Part shown: positions 56,120 to 64,000 of the stretch, one piece after another
How the letters are laid out: each line of letters starts with the position of its first letter
Numbering within the stretch: the stretch's first letter is position 1
Source: Halobacteriales archaeon QS_9_68_17
Lineage (GTDB): Archaea; Halobacteriota; Halobacteria; Halobacteriales; Natronoarchaeaceae
NCBI GenBank assembly: GCA_003023565.1
Contig: PXSA01000018.1
Coordinates: 23,765-87,764, forward strand
DNA: 64,000 nt
Reading direction: 5' to 3'
Notes under the pieces: model-generated
Seen by the model: only the letters and a program-made list of their open reading frames with translations
Databases searched by the model: none
Told to the model about the DNA's origin: nothing
Program-made: the position numbers and the translations under genes

Positions 56120-56800
56120 CCGGACGCGACGTCATCCGACCCGGTGCCGCGGCGACCGGCGCGGCGACGGTCGGCGTCGCCGGGTTCAGCGGCACTGCGG
56201 CGGCGACGCTCGACCGCCCCGGACCATCGCCGAAGAACCACCCGGAGGCCGTGAAGCAGTCGCGGGAATCCCCCCTCGTCGCCCGGGGGAGCGACCCGGT
56301 CGCCGTCAACGAGACGCTGTCGGTACTGGAGACGCCGCCGCGGGGCGACGAGGCCCTGATCGCGGCGAAACAGGTCGTCGCCGCGATCTTGAAAAGAGCG
56401 CCATACTCGCAGACGGGGTTTGCGGGGGCACCGCCGCGACGAACGGGACGAGACGCTCAGGGACGCTCTCAACTGGCTCGGTTGCGTCGACGGGTACGCC
56501 GCCGGCCGGGGCTATCTCGACGCCCCCGAGAGTCACGACCCCGTTCGGTCGTGGGACGACGCCCGCGGCCGCGACGGCGAGGCCCTGAACGACCGGTTAG
56601 ACGCGTTCGACGACGGCCTGCTCCGTGACTGGTGCGGCGGTAAAGCGGTCGAGACGGAAGGCGGTCGAGCGGACGGTCCGGGCCGCGGAAACGGTCGCGG
56701 ACGCGGGAACCGGGTCATCAGAAAGGACGCGGCGGTCGGGGGAACGGCAACGGTCTCGGAAAGGGCGGCGGCCCCAACCGCGGACGGGGGGACGCTATGC
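56120..56800 (+). pseudogene. Decayed tandem copy of the Tat-exported protein
   Basis: After the first copy a second Tat-like start appears (GRDVIRPGAAATGAATVGVA, SGTAAATLDRP), with RD in place of RRD. It continues AVKQSRESPLVARGS and ALIAAKQVVAAILKR, then shifts frame at about 56400 to ETLRDALNWLGCVDGYAAGR and GYLDAPESHDPVRSWDDARG. Each block aligns with the first copy. The end is Gly/Asn/Arg-rich (GGGNGNGLGKGGGPNRGRG). It has lost the twin Arg, at least one frame and its own start. Confidence 0.75.
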
Positions 56801-58066
56801 CGACCCGGAAAGCTCGTCGGCTTTCGCCCGCGCCCGCTCGACGACCGCCGTCCGCCCCGTGAACGCGATCCGGACGCGGTCACCGCCGTAGTCGACCCGC
56901 TCGACGCTGGCGCGGTCGTACAGCCACGAGACCAGACTCATCGCCTCGCCGCAGTTCGGCACCGCCAGTTCGCACCGCTCCGCGGGGAGTTCGGCGGCGA
57001 CGCGCGCCCGCAGGTCGGCCACGCCGGACCCCTCCAGCGCGCTGACTGCCACGGGGTCGCGCCAGTGCTCCGCGAGTGCCTTGCGTCGCTCGGCGAGAGC
57101 GTCGCCGTCGACCAGATCGACCTTGTTCAGTGCCGGGACGACCGTCCCCTCGACGTTCCCGTCGAGGACGCGCCGGCAGGTGGCCACGCGGTCGCGGAAC
57201 CGGTCCGGCGGCGCGCTCGCGTCGACGACCAGCACGACCGCGTCCGCGTGGTAGGTCTCCGAGAGCGTCCCGTGGAACGACTCCACGAGGTCGTGCGGGA
57301 GGTCGTCGATCAGGCCGACCGTGTCGGTGACCAGCGCGGGGCGACCGTCGAGCGTCGCGCGCCGCGTCGTCGTCTCTAACGTCTCGAACAGGCGGTCCTC
57401 CACGGACGCCGTCGCGTCGAGGTCCCCGTGTGCCCGTTCGAGCGTGGCGGCCGAGAGGTCGTCGGCGAGGCGGTGCAACAGCGTCGACTTGCCGGCGTTG
57501 GTGTACCCGGCGAGCGCGACGACCGAGAACCCCCGCTCGCGGCGCTCGCGCCGGCGCTCGGCGGTGTCGTCGGCCACGTCGTCGAGCTTTCGCTTCACCC
57601 GGTCGATGCGGGTCCGAACGTCGTTCAGTCGCGTCCCCTTCTCCGCGGCGAGGTTCAGCGGCTCGGGGTCGCCCTCCGCCTCGACCCGTGGCAGTTCGTA
57701 CCGGAGCGTCGCCAGTTCGACCTGTAGTTTCGCCCGCCGCGTCGCCGCCCGTTCGGCGAAGATGTCGAGCACGACGCGGCGGCGGTCCGCGACGCGCGTG
57801 CCGTCCGGGAGCGCTTCGACCAGCGCGATGGACTGTGTCGGCGTCAGGTCGTTGTCGACGAGGACGGCGGCAGCGTCGCGCTCCGCGACGCGGTCGCGCA
57901 GTTCCGCGACCTTCCCGTCGCCGAAGCAGGTACCGGGGTCCTCGGGCCGGCGCTGGGTCACCTCGCCCACTACCTCGTAGCCTGCGGCCTCGGCGAGGCC
58001 GCATAGCTCGGTCGTGTCCGCCGGTCCGTCGTCGACGCGTTTCGCTGTTATCGCGTGTCGTGTCAT
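56795..58066 (-). CDS. hflX: HflX-type ribosome-associated GTPase
   Basis: 423 residues. An N-terminal nucleotide-like domain (FGDGKVAELRDRVAERDAAA) and coiled region are followed by the GTPase domain: G1 GYTNAGKST (187-195), G3 DTVGLIDDLPHDLVESF, G4 NKVD, G5 SALEGSG. HflX binds ribosomes and can split or rescue them under stress. The ATG at 58066 (MTRHAITAKR) is preferred to an upstream frame. The 3' end overlaps the Tat pseudogene. Confidence 0.92.
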   Translation of the reverse strand: MTRHAITAKRVDDGPADTTELCGLAEAAGYEVVGEVTQRRPEDPGTCFGDGKVAELRDRVAERDAAAVLVDNDLTPTQSIALVEALPDGTRVADRRRVVLDIFAERAATRRAKLQVELATLRYELPRVEAEGDPEPLNLAAEKGTRLNDVRTRIDRVKRKLDDVADDTAERRRERRERGFSVVALAGYTNAGKSTLLHRLADDLSAATLERAHGDLDATASVEDRLFETLETTTRRATLDGRPALVTDTVGLIDDLPHDLVESFHGTLSETYHADAVVLVVDASAPPDRFRDRVATCRRVLDGNVEGTVVPALNKVDLVDGDALAERRKALAEHWRDPVAVSALEGSGVADLRARVAAELPAERCELAVPNCGEAMSLVSWLYDRASVERVDYGGDRVRIAFTGRTAVVERARAKADELSGSA

Positions 58067-58350
58067 GCGTTGTCGGTCGCTTTCGCTGTCGGTTCGGGGA
58101 CTGTGCGTCGGCCCCGGGAGCGTCAGCACCCGCATCGGGTCGTCGCGTCACTCAGTGACGGCCGGACGCCGCGGCGACGCTGTCGGGGCGCAAGAGCGGA
58201 ACCGGCACTGCTCGGAGAGACTGCGGTCGCGAATCGAGAACCGCGGGTCGTCGACCCGGCGCGCCGGTCAGGAACGAGGAGAGATGATCATCGGCCGTAG
58301 CGGACCGACAGGGGCCGGAAACAAAGGCGTTTCGGGGGTGTGGTACTCGG

Positions 58351-59976
58351 TCACAGCTTTGCCTCGACGTGGTCGGCCGCCTTCAGCGCGAGGGCCGCGA
58401 TGGTGAGCGTCGGGTTCAGCGCGCCGCCGGTGACGAAGACGCTGCTGGAGGGGATCCAGAGGTTGGCGAGGTCGTGGGTTCGGAGGCGGGGGTTCACCAC
58501 GCTCTCGTCGGGATCGGTGCCCATCCGCGTCGTGCCCATGTGGTGAAACGCCGGGCCGGTGTCGTCCGGTCCGACCGTCCACTCGACGTCGACGCCGAGT
58601 TCCGTCAGTATCTCGCGCTGTATCTCGTTTGCGCGCTCCAGCGTGTTCCTCGTGCGCTCGTCGAGCGACCAGTGGATCCGCGGGACCGGGTTGCCGTGGT
58701 CGTCGGTGGTCGTGGGGTCGAGCGTGACGCGGTTCTCCTCGCGGGGCAGTTGCCCGGCGAGCGCGCCCATCCCGACGTGGTTCCCGTACGATCCCCGGAG
58801 GTCGTCGAGCAGGTCGTCGCCCCACTCGTCCGCGGACAGCGCCGTCCCGACGGGCGAGGGGCCGGCGTAGTTGAGGAACTCCAGTTTGAAGCTCCCGACT
58901 TCCGCGTCGGCGTCATCGTAGAACTGGTGGGACTCGCTGGTGATGAAGCCGACGTGGTTCTGCCGGGTCGGTTCGTCCAGCGTCCCGCCCATCCCGGCGA
59001 ACAGGTGGTCCATGAAGTACCGGCCGACGAGGCCGCTGGAGTTGGCGAGGCCGTCGGGGTACCGCTCGGACTCGGAGAGCAGGAGGAGCCGCGGTGTCTC
59101 GACGCCGCCGGCGGCGAGGACGAACTGCCGGGCCTCCTGTCGGTGTTCGCGGCCGTCCGGCGTGGCGTAGACGGCCGCATCGACGCGGTTACCCGCGTCG
59201 CCGTGGACGAGTCGCTGGACCGGTGCGCGGTCGATCACGCGCGCCCCCTCGCTCTCGGCCTTGCGCACGTGGACGTCGGCGCTGTACTTCGCGCCGGAGG
59301 GACAGACCGGCTTGCAGGTGCCGTAGCCGACGCACTCCCCGCGGCCGTCGTACGGTTCGGAGTTGCGCGCGTTCGGGACGGAGTGCATCGCGACGCCGAC
59401 CCCCTCGCAGGCGTCGGCGAACAGGGAGTCGCTGTGGGAGGGGCGAAAGGCGGGCATGGGGAACGGCTCCTCGCGCGGCGGCGCGAACGGGTTGTCGTCC
59501 GCGCCGGCGACGCCGAGTTCCCGCTCCGCCTCGGCGTAGTACGGCCGCAGGTCCCCGTAGCCGACCGGCCAGTCCGCGCCGACGCCGGTCCGGGATTCGA
59601 GTTCGAAGTCCAGTTCGTGCAGGCGCATCACCATGCCCTGCCAGTGGTTCGTCGACCCGCCGACGCCCTTCACGCGGGCGCTGTTGAGCGGGTAGAACAT
59701 CTCGCCGCCGTTGCTGTAGGCGTCGCGTTCCCCGCCCATGTCCCACACGTCGAGGTGGTCGTGGCCGGGGCGGATCGACCGCTCCATCCGCTCCAGCCGG
59801 TCGGCGGGGTCGAAGCGCTCGCCCGCTTCGAGGACGACCAGGTCGTACCCGGCGTCCGCGAGGCGGTGCGCGACCAGCGCGCCGGCCGGTCCCGCCCCGA
59901 CCGCGCAGACGTCGACGCGTTCGGAGGGCGTGCGGTCGATGCCGTCCGCGCCCGCGGACTCGCCGCGCCCGCTCAT
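58351..59976 (-). CDS. GMC-family oxidoreductase (gluconate dehydrogenase-like large subunit)
   Basis: 541 residues. The FAD dinucleotide motif is CAVGAGPAGALVAHRLADAG, followed by VVLEAGERFDP. GVGGSTNHWQGMVMRL and the C-terminal FHHMGTTRMGTDPDESVVNP and GGALNPTLTIAALALKAADH (active-site His/Asn region) are GMC signatures. A Cys-rich stretch CVGYGTCKPVCPSG at about 235 could bind a cluster. Its start overlaps the small-subunit stop by 4 bp. It likely oxidises a sugar or alcohol and feeds electrons to the membrane. Confidence 0.88.
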   Translation of the reverse strand: MSGRGESAGADGIDRTPSERVDVCAVGAGPAGALVAHRLADAGYDLVVLEAGERFDPADRLERMERSIRPGHDHLDVWDMGGERDAYSNGGEMFYPLNSARVKGVGGSTNHWQGMVMRLHELDFELESRTGVGADWPVGYGDLRPYYAEAERELGVAGADDNPFAPPREEPFPMPAFRPSHSDSLFADACEGVGVAMHSVPNARNSEPYDGRGECVGYGTCKPVCPSGAKYSADVHVRKAESEGARVIDRAPVQRLVHGDAGNRVDAAVYATPDGREHRQEARQFVLAAGGVETPRLLLLSESERYPDGLANSSGLVGRYFMDHLFAGMGGTLDEPTRQNHVGFITSESHQFYDDADAEVGSFKLEFLNYAGPSPVGTALSADEWGDDLLDDLRGSYGNHVGMGALAGQLPREENRVTLDPTTTDDHGNPVPRIHWSLDERTRNTLERANEIQREILTELGVDVEWTVGPDDTGPAFHHMGTTRMGTDPDESVVNPRLRTHDLANLWIPSSSVFVTGGALNPTLTIAALALKAADHVEAKL

Positions 59977-60512
59977 CGCGGCCCCCGCTGGTACGAGTCG
60001 GTGCCGCCGGGGTGGCCCTGCGGGTTCCCGATGCCGACGAGTTCGCCGCCCGCCGGCGAGGTGTACAGCGCGTACAGCAGTTCGTTGACGACGTAGTAGC
60101 GGATCCGCTCGGCGTCGGTCCCCTCGGGGTCGGGGTCCGCCGTGTCGACGCCCAGCTCGCGGAGGTGCGTCTCCCGGTCGTCGGGGGCGAGCGCGAGGAA
60201 CTCCTCGTCGCGCCACGCGCGGGCGCGGTCGTCGACGGTCGCCAGCGCGTCGCGCATCGCCGCCCGGTAGCCGTCGCGGGCGTCGGCCCGACCCGCGACG
60301 TACGTCTCGACGAACTCGCGGACGCCGTCGAGTTCGGACGGGTAGACGACGCGGGCGACCGCGAGCAGGAGACCCCGCTCGCGCTCCGGCGGCAGGTCGA
60401 CACCGTCGTCCGGCGCGTCGGCGAGCGACTGTCGAAGCCCGGCCGCGCCGACGCCCGCGACGACGCCTCCCGAGGCCAGCGCGGCGAGCGCGTCGCGTCG
60501 CGTAAGCTCCAT
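59973..60512 (-). CDS. Gluconate 2-dehydrogenase subunit 3-like protein
   Basis: 179 residues. The Tat signal is LTRRDALAALASGGVVAGV. The mature part (LLLAVARVVYPSELDGVREF, YYVVNELLYALYTSPAGGEL) matches the subunit 3 family that helps export the GMC flavoprotein. The large subunit has no signal of its own, so this partner probably carries it through Tat. The ATG at 60512 is preferred to a GTG at 60518. Confidence 0.88.
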   Translation of the reverse strand: MELTRRDALAALASGGVVAGVGAAGLRQSLADAPDDGVDLPPERERGLLLAVARVVYPSELDGVREFVETYVAGRADARDGYRAAMRDALATVDDRARAWRDEEFLALAPDDRETHLRELGVDTADPDPEGTDAERIRYYVVNELLYALYTSPAGGELVGIGNPQGHPGGTDSYQRGPR

Positions 60513-60523
60513 GTTCACCCGGC

Positions 60524-60545
60524 TTAGGCATACCTAAAACTTAGG
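60524..60545. promoter_or_regulatory. DtxR-like palindrome in the GMC operon promoter
   Basis: ttaggcatacctaa (60524-60537) is a TTAGG-N4-CCTAA palindrome, followed by a further half-site ttagg (60541-60545). It overlaps the likely TATA region (ttttagg on the minus strand) and lies 12 bp before the ATG. The pattern resembles sites of the iron-dependent DtxR/SirR/Idr regulators of haloarchaea. The GMC operon would then be metal-regulated, which is inference. Confidence 0.5.
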
Positions 60546-60574
60546 AGTTGCCGTTCGTCCCGGACGGACCGGGC

Positions 60575-60649
60575 GGTCAGCGAGGGTCGCGGACGCGGCG
60601 GGTCGTCCCCGGCGGCCGGCGAGGGACGCGGTCGCGGCGGGTCGTCCCC
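60575..60649. repeat. Two 36-bp tandem direct repeats
   Basis: Units 60575-60610 and 60614-60649 share gcgagggNcgcgg and gcggcgggtcgtcccc with four or five differences. They lie between the FAH gene and the GMC promoter, in a non-coding gap. They may be remnants of slippage or binding sites. Confidence 0.7.
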
Positions 60650-60657
60650 ACCGCCGC

Positions 60658-61389
60658 TCAGGGCTCGCGGACGCCGTGTTCCAGCGTGCCGACGCCCTCT
60701 ATCTCCACCTCGACGGTGTCGCCGTCCTCGACCGGGCCGACGCCCTCGGGCGTCCCGGTGGCGATCACGTCGCCCGGTTCCAGCGTCACGTACGTCGTTA
60801 TCTCGGCGATCAGTTCGGGGACGGAGAAGATGAGGTGTTCGACCGACGAGTCCTGTCGCGTCTCGCCGTTGACGCGCAGTTCGACGCTCGCGTCGTCGGG
60901 CACCTCGTCGGGCGTCGCGAGCACCGGTCCCATCGGGGCGGCGTTGTCGAACGCCTTCCCGCGGACCCAGTTCTGCTCTCTCCGCTGGTCGTCGCGGTTC
61001 GAGACGTCGTCGAAGCAGGTGTAGCCCGCGACGACCTCCTCCGCGTCCTCCGCCGCCACGTTCCGGCACTGCTCACCGATCACGACCGCGAGTTCCGCCT
61101 CGTGGTCGACGTTTTCCTTCCCCGCAGGCAGGGTGACGGTGTCGCCGTGGCCGGCCAGCGCGTTCGGCGGTTTTAGAAAGAGCAGGGGACGGTCCGGGAG
61201 GTCGGAGTCCATCTCCTCGGCGTGTTTCGCGTAGTTGCGGCCGATACAGACGATCTTCGACGGCTCGCACGGCGACAGGACATCGACCGCCTCGCGGTCG
61301 TACGTCCGCCCGCCGAAGGCGACGCCGTCGTCGGTCCACTCGCCGGTTCGGACGGACCCCGCGGGGTCGCGGAATCGCACGCGTTTCAT
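60658..61389 (-). CDS. Fumarylacetoacetate hydrolase-family protein
   Basis: 243 residues. KIVCIGRNYAKHAEEM begins the catalytic domain; the metal-binding acids are in VDHEAELAVVIG and CFDDVSNRD; VIATGTPEGVGPVEDGD closes it. Members hydrolyse or decarboxylate 2-oxo compounds (for example oxaloacetate or acylpyruvates). The substrate is unknown. The gap to the GMC promoter is 110 bp. Confidence 0.9.
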   Translation of the reverse strand: MKRVRFRDPAGSVRTGEWTDDGVAFGGRTYDREAVDVLSPCEPSKIVCIGRNYAKHAEEMDSDLPDRPLLFLKPPNALAGHGDTVTLPAGKENVDHEAELAVVIGEQCRNVAAEDAEEVVAGYTCFDDVSNRDDQRREQNWVRGKAFDNAAPMGPVLATPDEVPDDASVELRVNGETRQDSSVEHLIFSVPELIAEITTYVTLEPGDVIATGTPEGVGPVEDGDTVEVEIEGVGTLEHGVREP

Positions 61390-61498
61390 GCTCGGTCCGT
61401 CGGGCGACGGGGGCTAAGAGCTTGGGATAGGGGCACCGCGTTTTCGACCCCGATACGGGGAAAAAATATTACAGTTGCTCTCGGAACACGCGACAGCA

Positions 61499-64000
61499 AT
61501 GGTCCGAGACAGTCCCCGCTCGCCAACCGTCCGGTGCGGACGGCGGCGGTTCCTCCGAGCGACCGCCGGCGTCGGCGCGCTCTCGCTGACGCCGCCGGTC
61601 GGCGCACGGCGCTCCGCGTCGGCCGATGCCGGGTCGACACGGGACGGCCCGACGACGACCGAGGCGTTCGAGTACGCGTACGACCGCGCTCGGTCGGACA
61701 CCACGATACCGACCCTGGTCGAACTGGACGACGAGAGCGCGCTCGACGCGGTCACCGACGTGGACGCGTCGTTCCGGGCGGTTTCGGACGGCGCGGTCGC
61801 GGCGTACGCGGACCTCACGAGGGGCCGGATCGACGCGGTACGGTCCGTCGACGGCGTCTCGACCCTGCGGTACGCGACCGGGTCGAACCCGTTCTGGCCC
61901 CTCGGCGAGTACCCGGACGGGGTGTTTCCCGCGACGGGCGACGCCGCCGGATTCATCGGCGTCGAGCAGGCGGCGGACGGTCTCGACCTGCTCGAACACC
62001 GTCACCCGGACCGTCTCCGGGTGCGGACCGTCGGGCCGTCGCCCGGCGTCGACGACGACCTCGCCGACGCGGTCCGCTCTCGGTCGGTCACCGTGGCGGA
62101 ACTGACGGCGGGCGTCAGGGACGGGGAAGCGTTCGCCGACCGCGAGACGGTCGCGTTCGTCTGCTCGATCCACGGCGACGAGCGGTCCGGCGCGGAGGCG
62201 GCGCTCCGGTTGATCGAGGACGTACTGGCGGGAGACGACGACTCCGTCGCTCCGCTGCTCGACGACCTCGCGCTGCTGTTTCTCTTCCCGAACCCCGACG
62301 GGTGGGCGTCGCGAGCGCCGTGGGCGAACCTACGGAGCGGCTCCGTCCCGTACGACACGTTCCGCCGCGCCACCGGGAGCGGCGTCGACCCCAACCGGGG
62401 GTATCCGACCGTCGGCTACATCAATCCCCAGCACCACCCCGCGGAACCGGACGGCGCCGACCTCGTCGACGACGGCGACGGGACGGGCCTCGTCGCGGAC
62501 CGCGTCGACCCCGCGGCGGGCGTCCACCGGGGCGAGGCGTACCTCGGTGTCGATCCTGACACCGACGAGGAGTACCGCGAGGCCGTCCCGGACTCGCTCG
62601 CCGTCGTCGAGGCGCTCCGGGGCTACGAGGTCGTCTCGTACCTGCTCGACCTCCACGGGATGTACGGCTCCGAGACGATGGTGAAGGGACTCGTGATGAA
62701 CGGCGAGCGGCCGCCGGCGGAGGCAGCCGACCTGACGGCGATGAACGAGCGGGTAAACGACGCCCTCACGGCGTCGCTCGACCCGCTACTGGACGAGTAC
62801 GCCGACACCCTCGAAGGGATAGCCGAGAGCGGTCACGGCGGTGCGACCGCCCCGACCCGGGCGTACGAGTACGGCACCGTCGCCGACACGATCAACTACA
62901 CCACGTCCGGCGGCCTGGCGACGTGGGCCAGTCACCCGCGGGAACTGGGCGGTCTCGACGCGACGGCGATGGCGTTCGAGATGGCTTTCGACAACAGTTT
63001 CGAGCGCAGGCGCGAGGGACGCCCCGAACTGCTGGACCTCCACGTCACCGGATACCGCGAGGTGATCGCGACGGTCGCCCGACACGCCGCCGAAGCCGAG
63101 GACCGGAGCCTCGACGCCGACGGGACCACTACGGCCTACGTCGACGCGCCGTCGCTCGCTCGACGGGCGGACGACCTCCCCTACGGTACCGCGGACGCCG
63201 GATCGGGGGCCGCCGACACCGAGCTGGTCGAGCGAGAGCGAACCGTCTCGCTCGCCCCCGGCGGCGCGGCGACGGCGTCGTTCGACCTGCCGGCCGACCT
63301 CCACTCGGTCGCGGTCGACGCCGCGCCCGCGGGCGCTACCGCCGCGGACGCTCGGCTCTACGACCCCGAGGGGACGCTCGCGCGGGCGGCCGACGGCGGG
63401 GCCGGACTCGCCGGCGAGAACTGGGTCCTCTCGGAGCCGGCGGGCGGCGAGTGGTCGCTCCGACTGTCGAACCGGACACCCACCGCATCCGGCGCGGTGA
63501 CGGTCCGACTCACTGGCGTCGTCACCGAGAGGCAGACGCCGGACCCGGAGAGCGCCCTCGGCTACCGACAGCGCCCGTACGAGGTGTCGCCGCTCGACCT
63601 CTTCGAGGCGTACGACGACGACCTGGAGAACGGCGGCGTCGCCTCGCGGGTCCGCGACGAGGTCCGGGCCGGCGCGCTCGTCGACGGCGACGGGCCGGCC
63701 GTCGACTCGCTCGTCGTCGTCCACGGCGAGGGCGTCGACGACGCGGCGTACGCGGGCGCGCTCGACGACTACGTCGCCGCGGGCGGCACGCTCGTCCTCA
63801 CGGACGCCGGCGTCGCCCTCCTCGGCGCGCTCTCGGCCGCGGGCGCGGACGCCATCGCCGAAGACGACATCCGTGAAGTCGCGCGCCCGCTCGCGACGGT
63901 CGACCGCCGTTCGGACGACCACCCCCTGCTCGCCGGCACCCGCGGCGTCCAGCGCGAACTGTGGCACTCCCCGTCGCTCGGCTATCCCGTCCAGAGCGAG
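61499..64000 (+). CDS. Tat-exported M14-family zinc carboxypeptidase (5' part)
   Basis: The frame is open to the right edge (834 codons). The Tat-like signal is GRRRFLRATAGVGALSLTPP. The M14 zinc site has His225 and Glu228 (VCSIHGDERSGAEA), and the third His is in LLDLHGMYGS. A leader-like N-terminal stretch (about 60-210) precedes the catalytic domain. After about residue 520 comes a Thr/Ala-rich PPC-like region (VSLAPGGAATASFDLPADLH). It likely trims peptides outside the cell. The TATA box [12 protein letters not shown] about 30 nt upstream. Confidence 0.88.
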   Translation, partial: MVRDSPRSPTVRCGRRRFLRATAGVGALSLTPPVGARRSASADAGSTRDGPTTTEAFEYAYDRARSDTTIPTLVELDDESALDAVTDVDASFRAVSDGAVAAYADLTRGRIDAVRSVDGVSTLRYATGSNPFWPLGEYPDGVFPATGDAAGFIGVEQAADGLDLLEHRHPDRLRVRTVGPSPGVDDDLADAVRSRSVTVAELTAGVRDGEAFADRETVAFVCSIHGDERSGAEAALRLIEDVLAGDDDSVAPLLDDLALLFLFPNPDGWASRAPWANLRSGSVPYDTFRRATGSGVDPNRGYPTVGYINPQHHPAEPDGADLVDDGDGTGLVADRVDPAAGVHRGEAYLGVDPDTDEEYREAVPDSLAVVEALRGYEVVSYLLDLHGMYGSETMVKGLVMNGERPPAEAADLTAMNERVNDALTASLDPLLDEYADTLEGIAESGHGGATAPTRAYEYGTVADTINYTTSGGLATWASHPRELGGLDATAMAFEMAFDNSFERRREGRPELLDLHVTGYREVIATVARHAAEAEDRSLDADGTTTAYVDAPSLARRADDLPYGTADAGSGAADTELVERERTVSLAPGGAATASFDLPADLHSVAVDAAPAGATAADARLYDPEGTLARAADGGAGLAGENWVLSEPAGGEWSLRLSNRTPTASGAVTVRLTGVVTERQTPDPESALGYRQRPYEVSPLDLFEAYDDDLENGGVASRVRDEVRAGALVDGDGPAVDSLVVVHGEGVDDAAYAGALDDYVAAGGTLVLTDAGVALLGALSAAGADAIAEDDIREVARPLATVDRRSDDHPLLAGTRGVQRELWHSPSLGYPVQSE

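Noticed and set aside
58369-60096. 575-codon open frame antisense to the GMC gene, and similar long antisense frames (12731-14041, 2479-4701, 47345-49018).
   Set aside because: These are shadows caused by GC-rich third positions of the real genes; their products are Arg/Gly/Val-rich without domains.
1-64000. CRISPR arrays, rRNA or tRNA genes.
   Set aside because: No regularly spaced direct repeats of 25-40 bp and no tRNA or rRNA signatures were seen on either strand.

Overview
The window is chromosomal DNA of a halophilic archaeon (class Halobacteria). The evidence is the very high G+C content with strong third-position GC bias, Asp/Glu-rich predicted proteins, TATA boxes about 25-35 nt before mostly leaderless starts, and archaeal marker genes: rpoL, dph2, srp19, gar1, MBF1, a salactin-like actin, an archaeal-type triosephosphate isomerase and a presenilin homologue. 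No rRNA, tRNA, CRISPR array or complete insertion sequence was seen.

Layout. 1-5.4 kb: menaquinone genes menF-menD and menB-menA on the minus strand, with a membrane J-domain gene between them. 5.5-24.9 kb: housekeeping and conserved haloarchaeal genes, including dph2, a membrane protein plus salactin-like actin pair, a METTL5-type methyltransferase, rhomboid, rpoL, hisF, two fluC genes, ThuA, a YedY-type molybdoenzyme and a large acidic coiled-coil protein. 24.9-27.2 kb: a secreted FG-GAP/PPC surface protein. 27.6-34.9 kb: a decayed accessory zone holding a frameshifted DMT permease, an HTH-10 regulator with two nonsense codons, intact hisH, IS200/IS605-like hairpin ends, an intact DUF5805-like/tyrosine recombinase pair, a dense hairpin array and a deleted P-type ATPase remnant. 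34.9-40 kb: btuCD divergent from btuF, then srp19-gar1 and a presenilin-type protease. 40-51.4 kb: mixed metabolic, transport and regulatory genes with further pseudogenes (including corA), a Zn-type P-type ATPase, a zinc-ribbon J protein and a TIR protein. 51.4-61.4 kb: tpiA, MBF1, a compact minus-strand group (hisC, adenylate kinase, CDP-alcohol phosphatidyltransferase), a Tat-exported protein with a decayed tandem copy, hflX, a GMC oxidoreductase with its small subunit and an FAH-family enzyme. 61.5-64 kb: the 5' part of a Tat-exported M14 carboxypeptidase.

How genes work together. menF, menD, menB and menA build menaquinone. hisF and hisH are the two subunits of imidazole glycerol phosphate synthase but lie 13 kb apart; hisC lies further on. 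btuC, btuD and btuF form one cobalamin-type importer around a 40-bp divergent promoter. The GMC enzyme and its small subunit overlap and share a candidate metal-regulator operator.

The most unusual signal is a family of short perfect hairpins with GNA (mostly GAA) three-base loops. They occur between menA and menB, inside the menB reading frame, in the IS-like remnant and as an array just after the tyrosine recombinase gene. GNA triloops are exceptionally stable in single-stranded DNA, which hints at a role in DNA mobility or recombination. At least eight pseudogenes in different stages of decay make this chromosome segment a record of recent gene loss.
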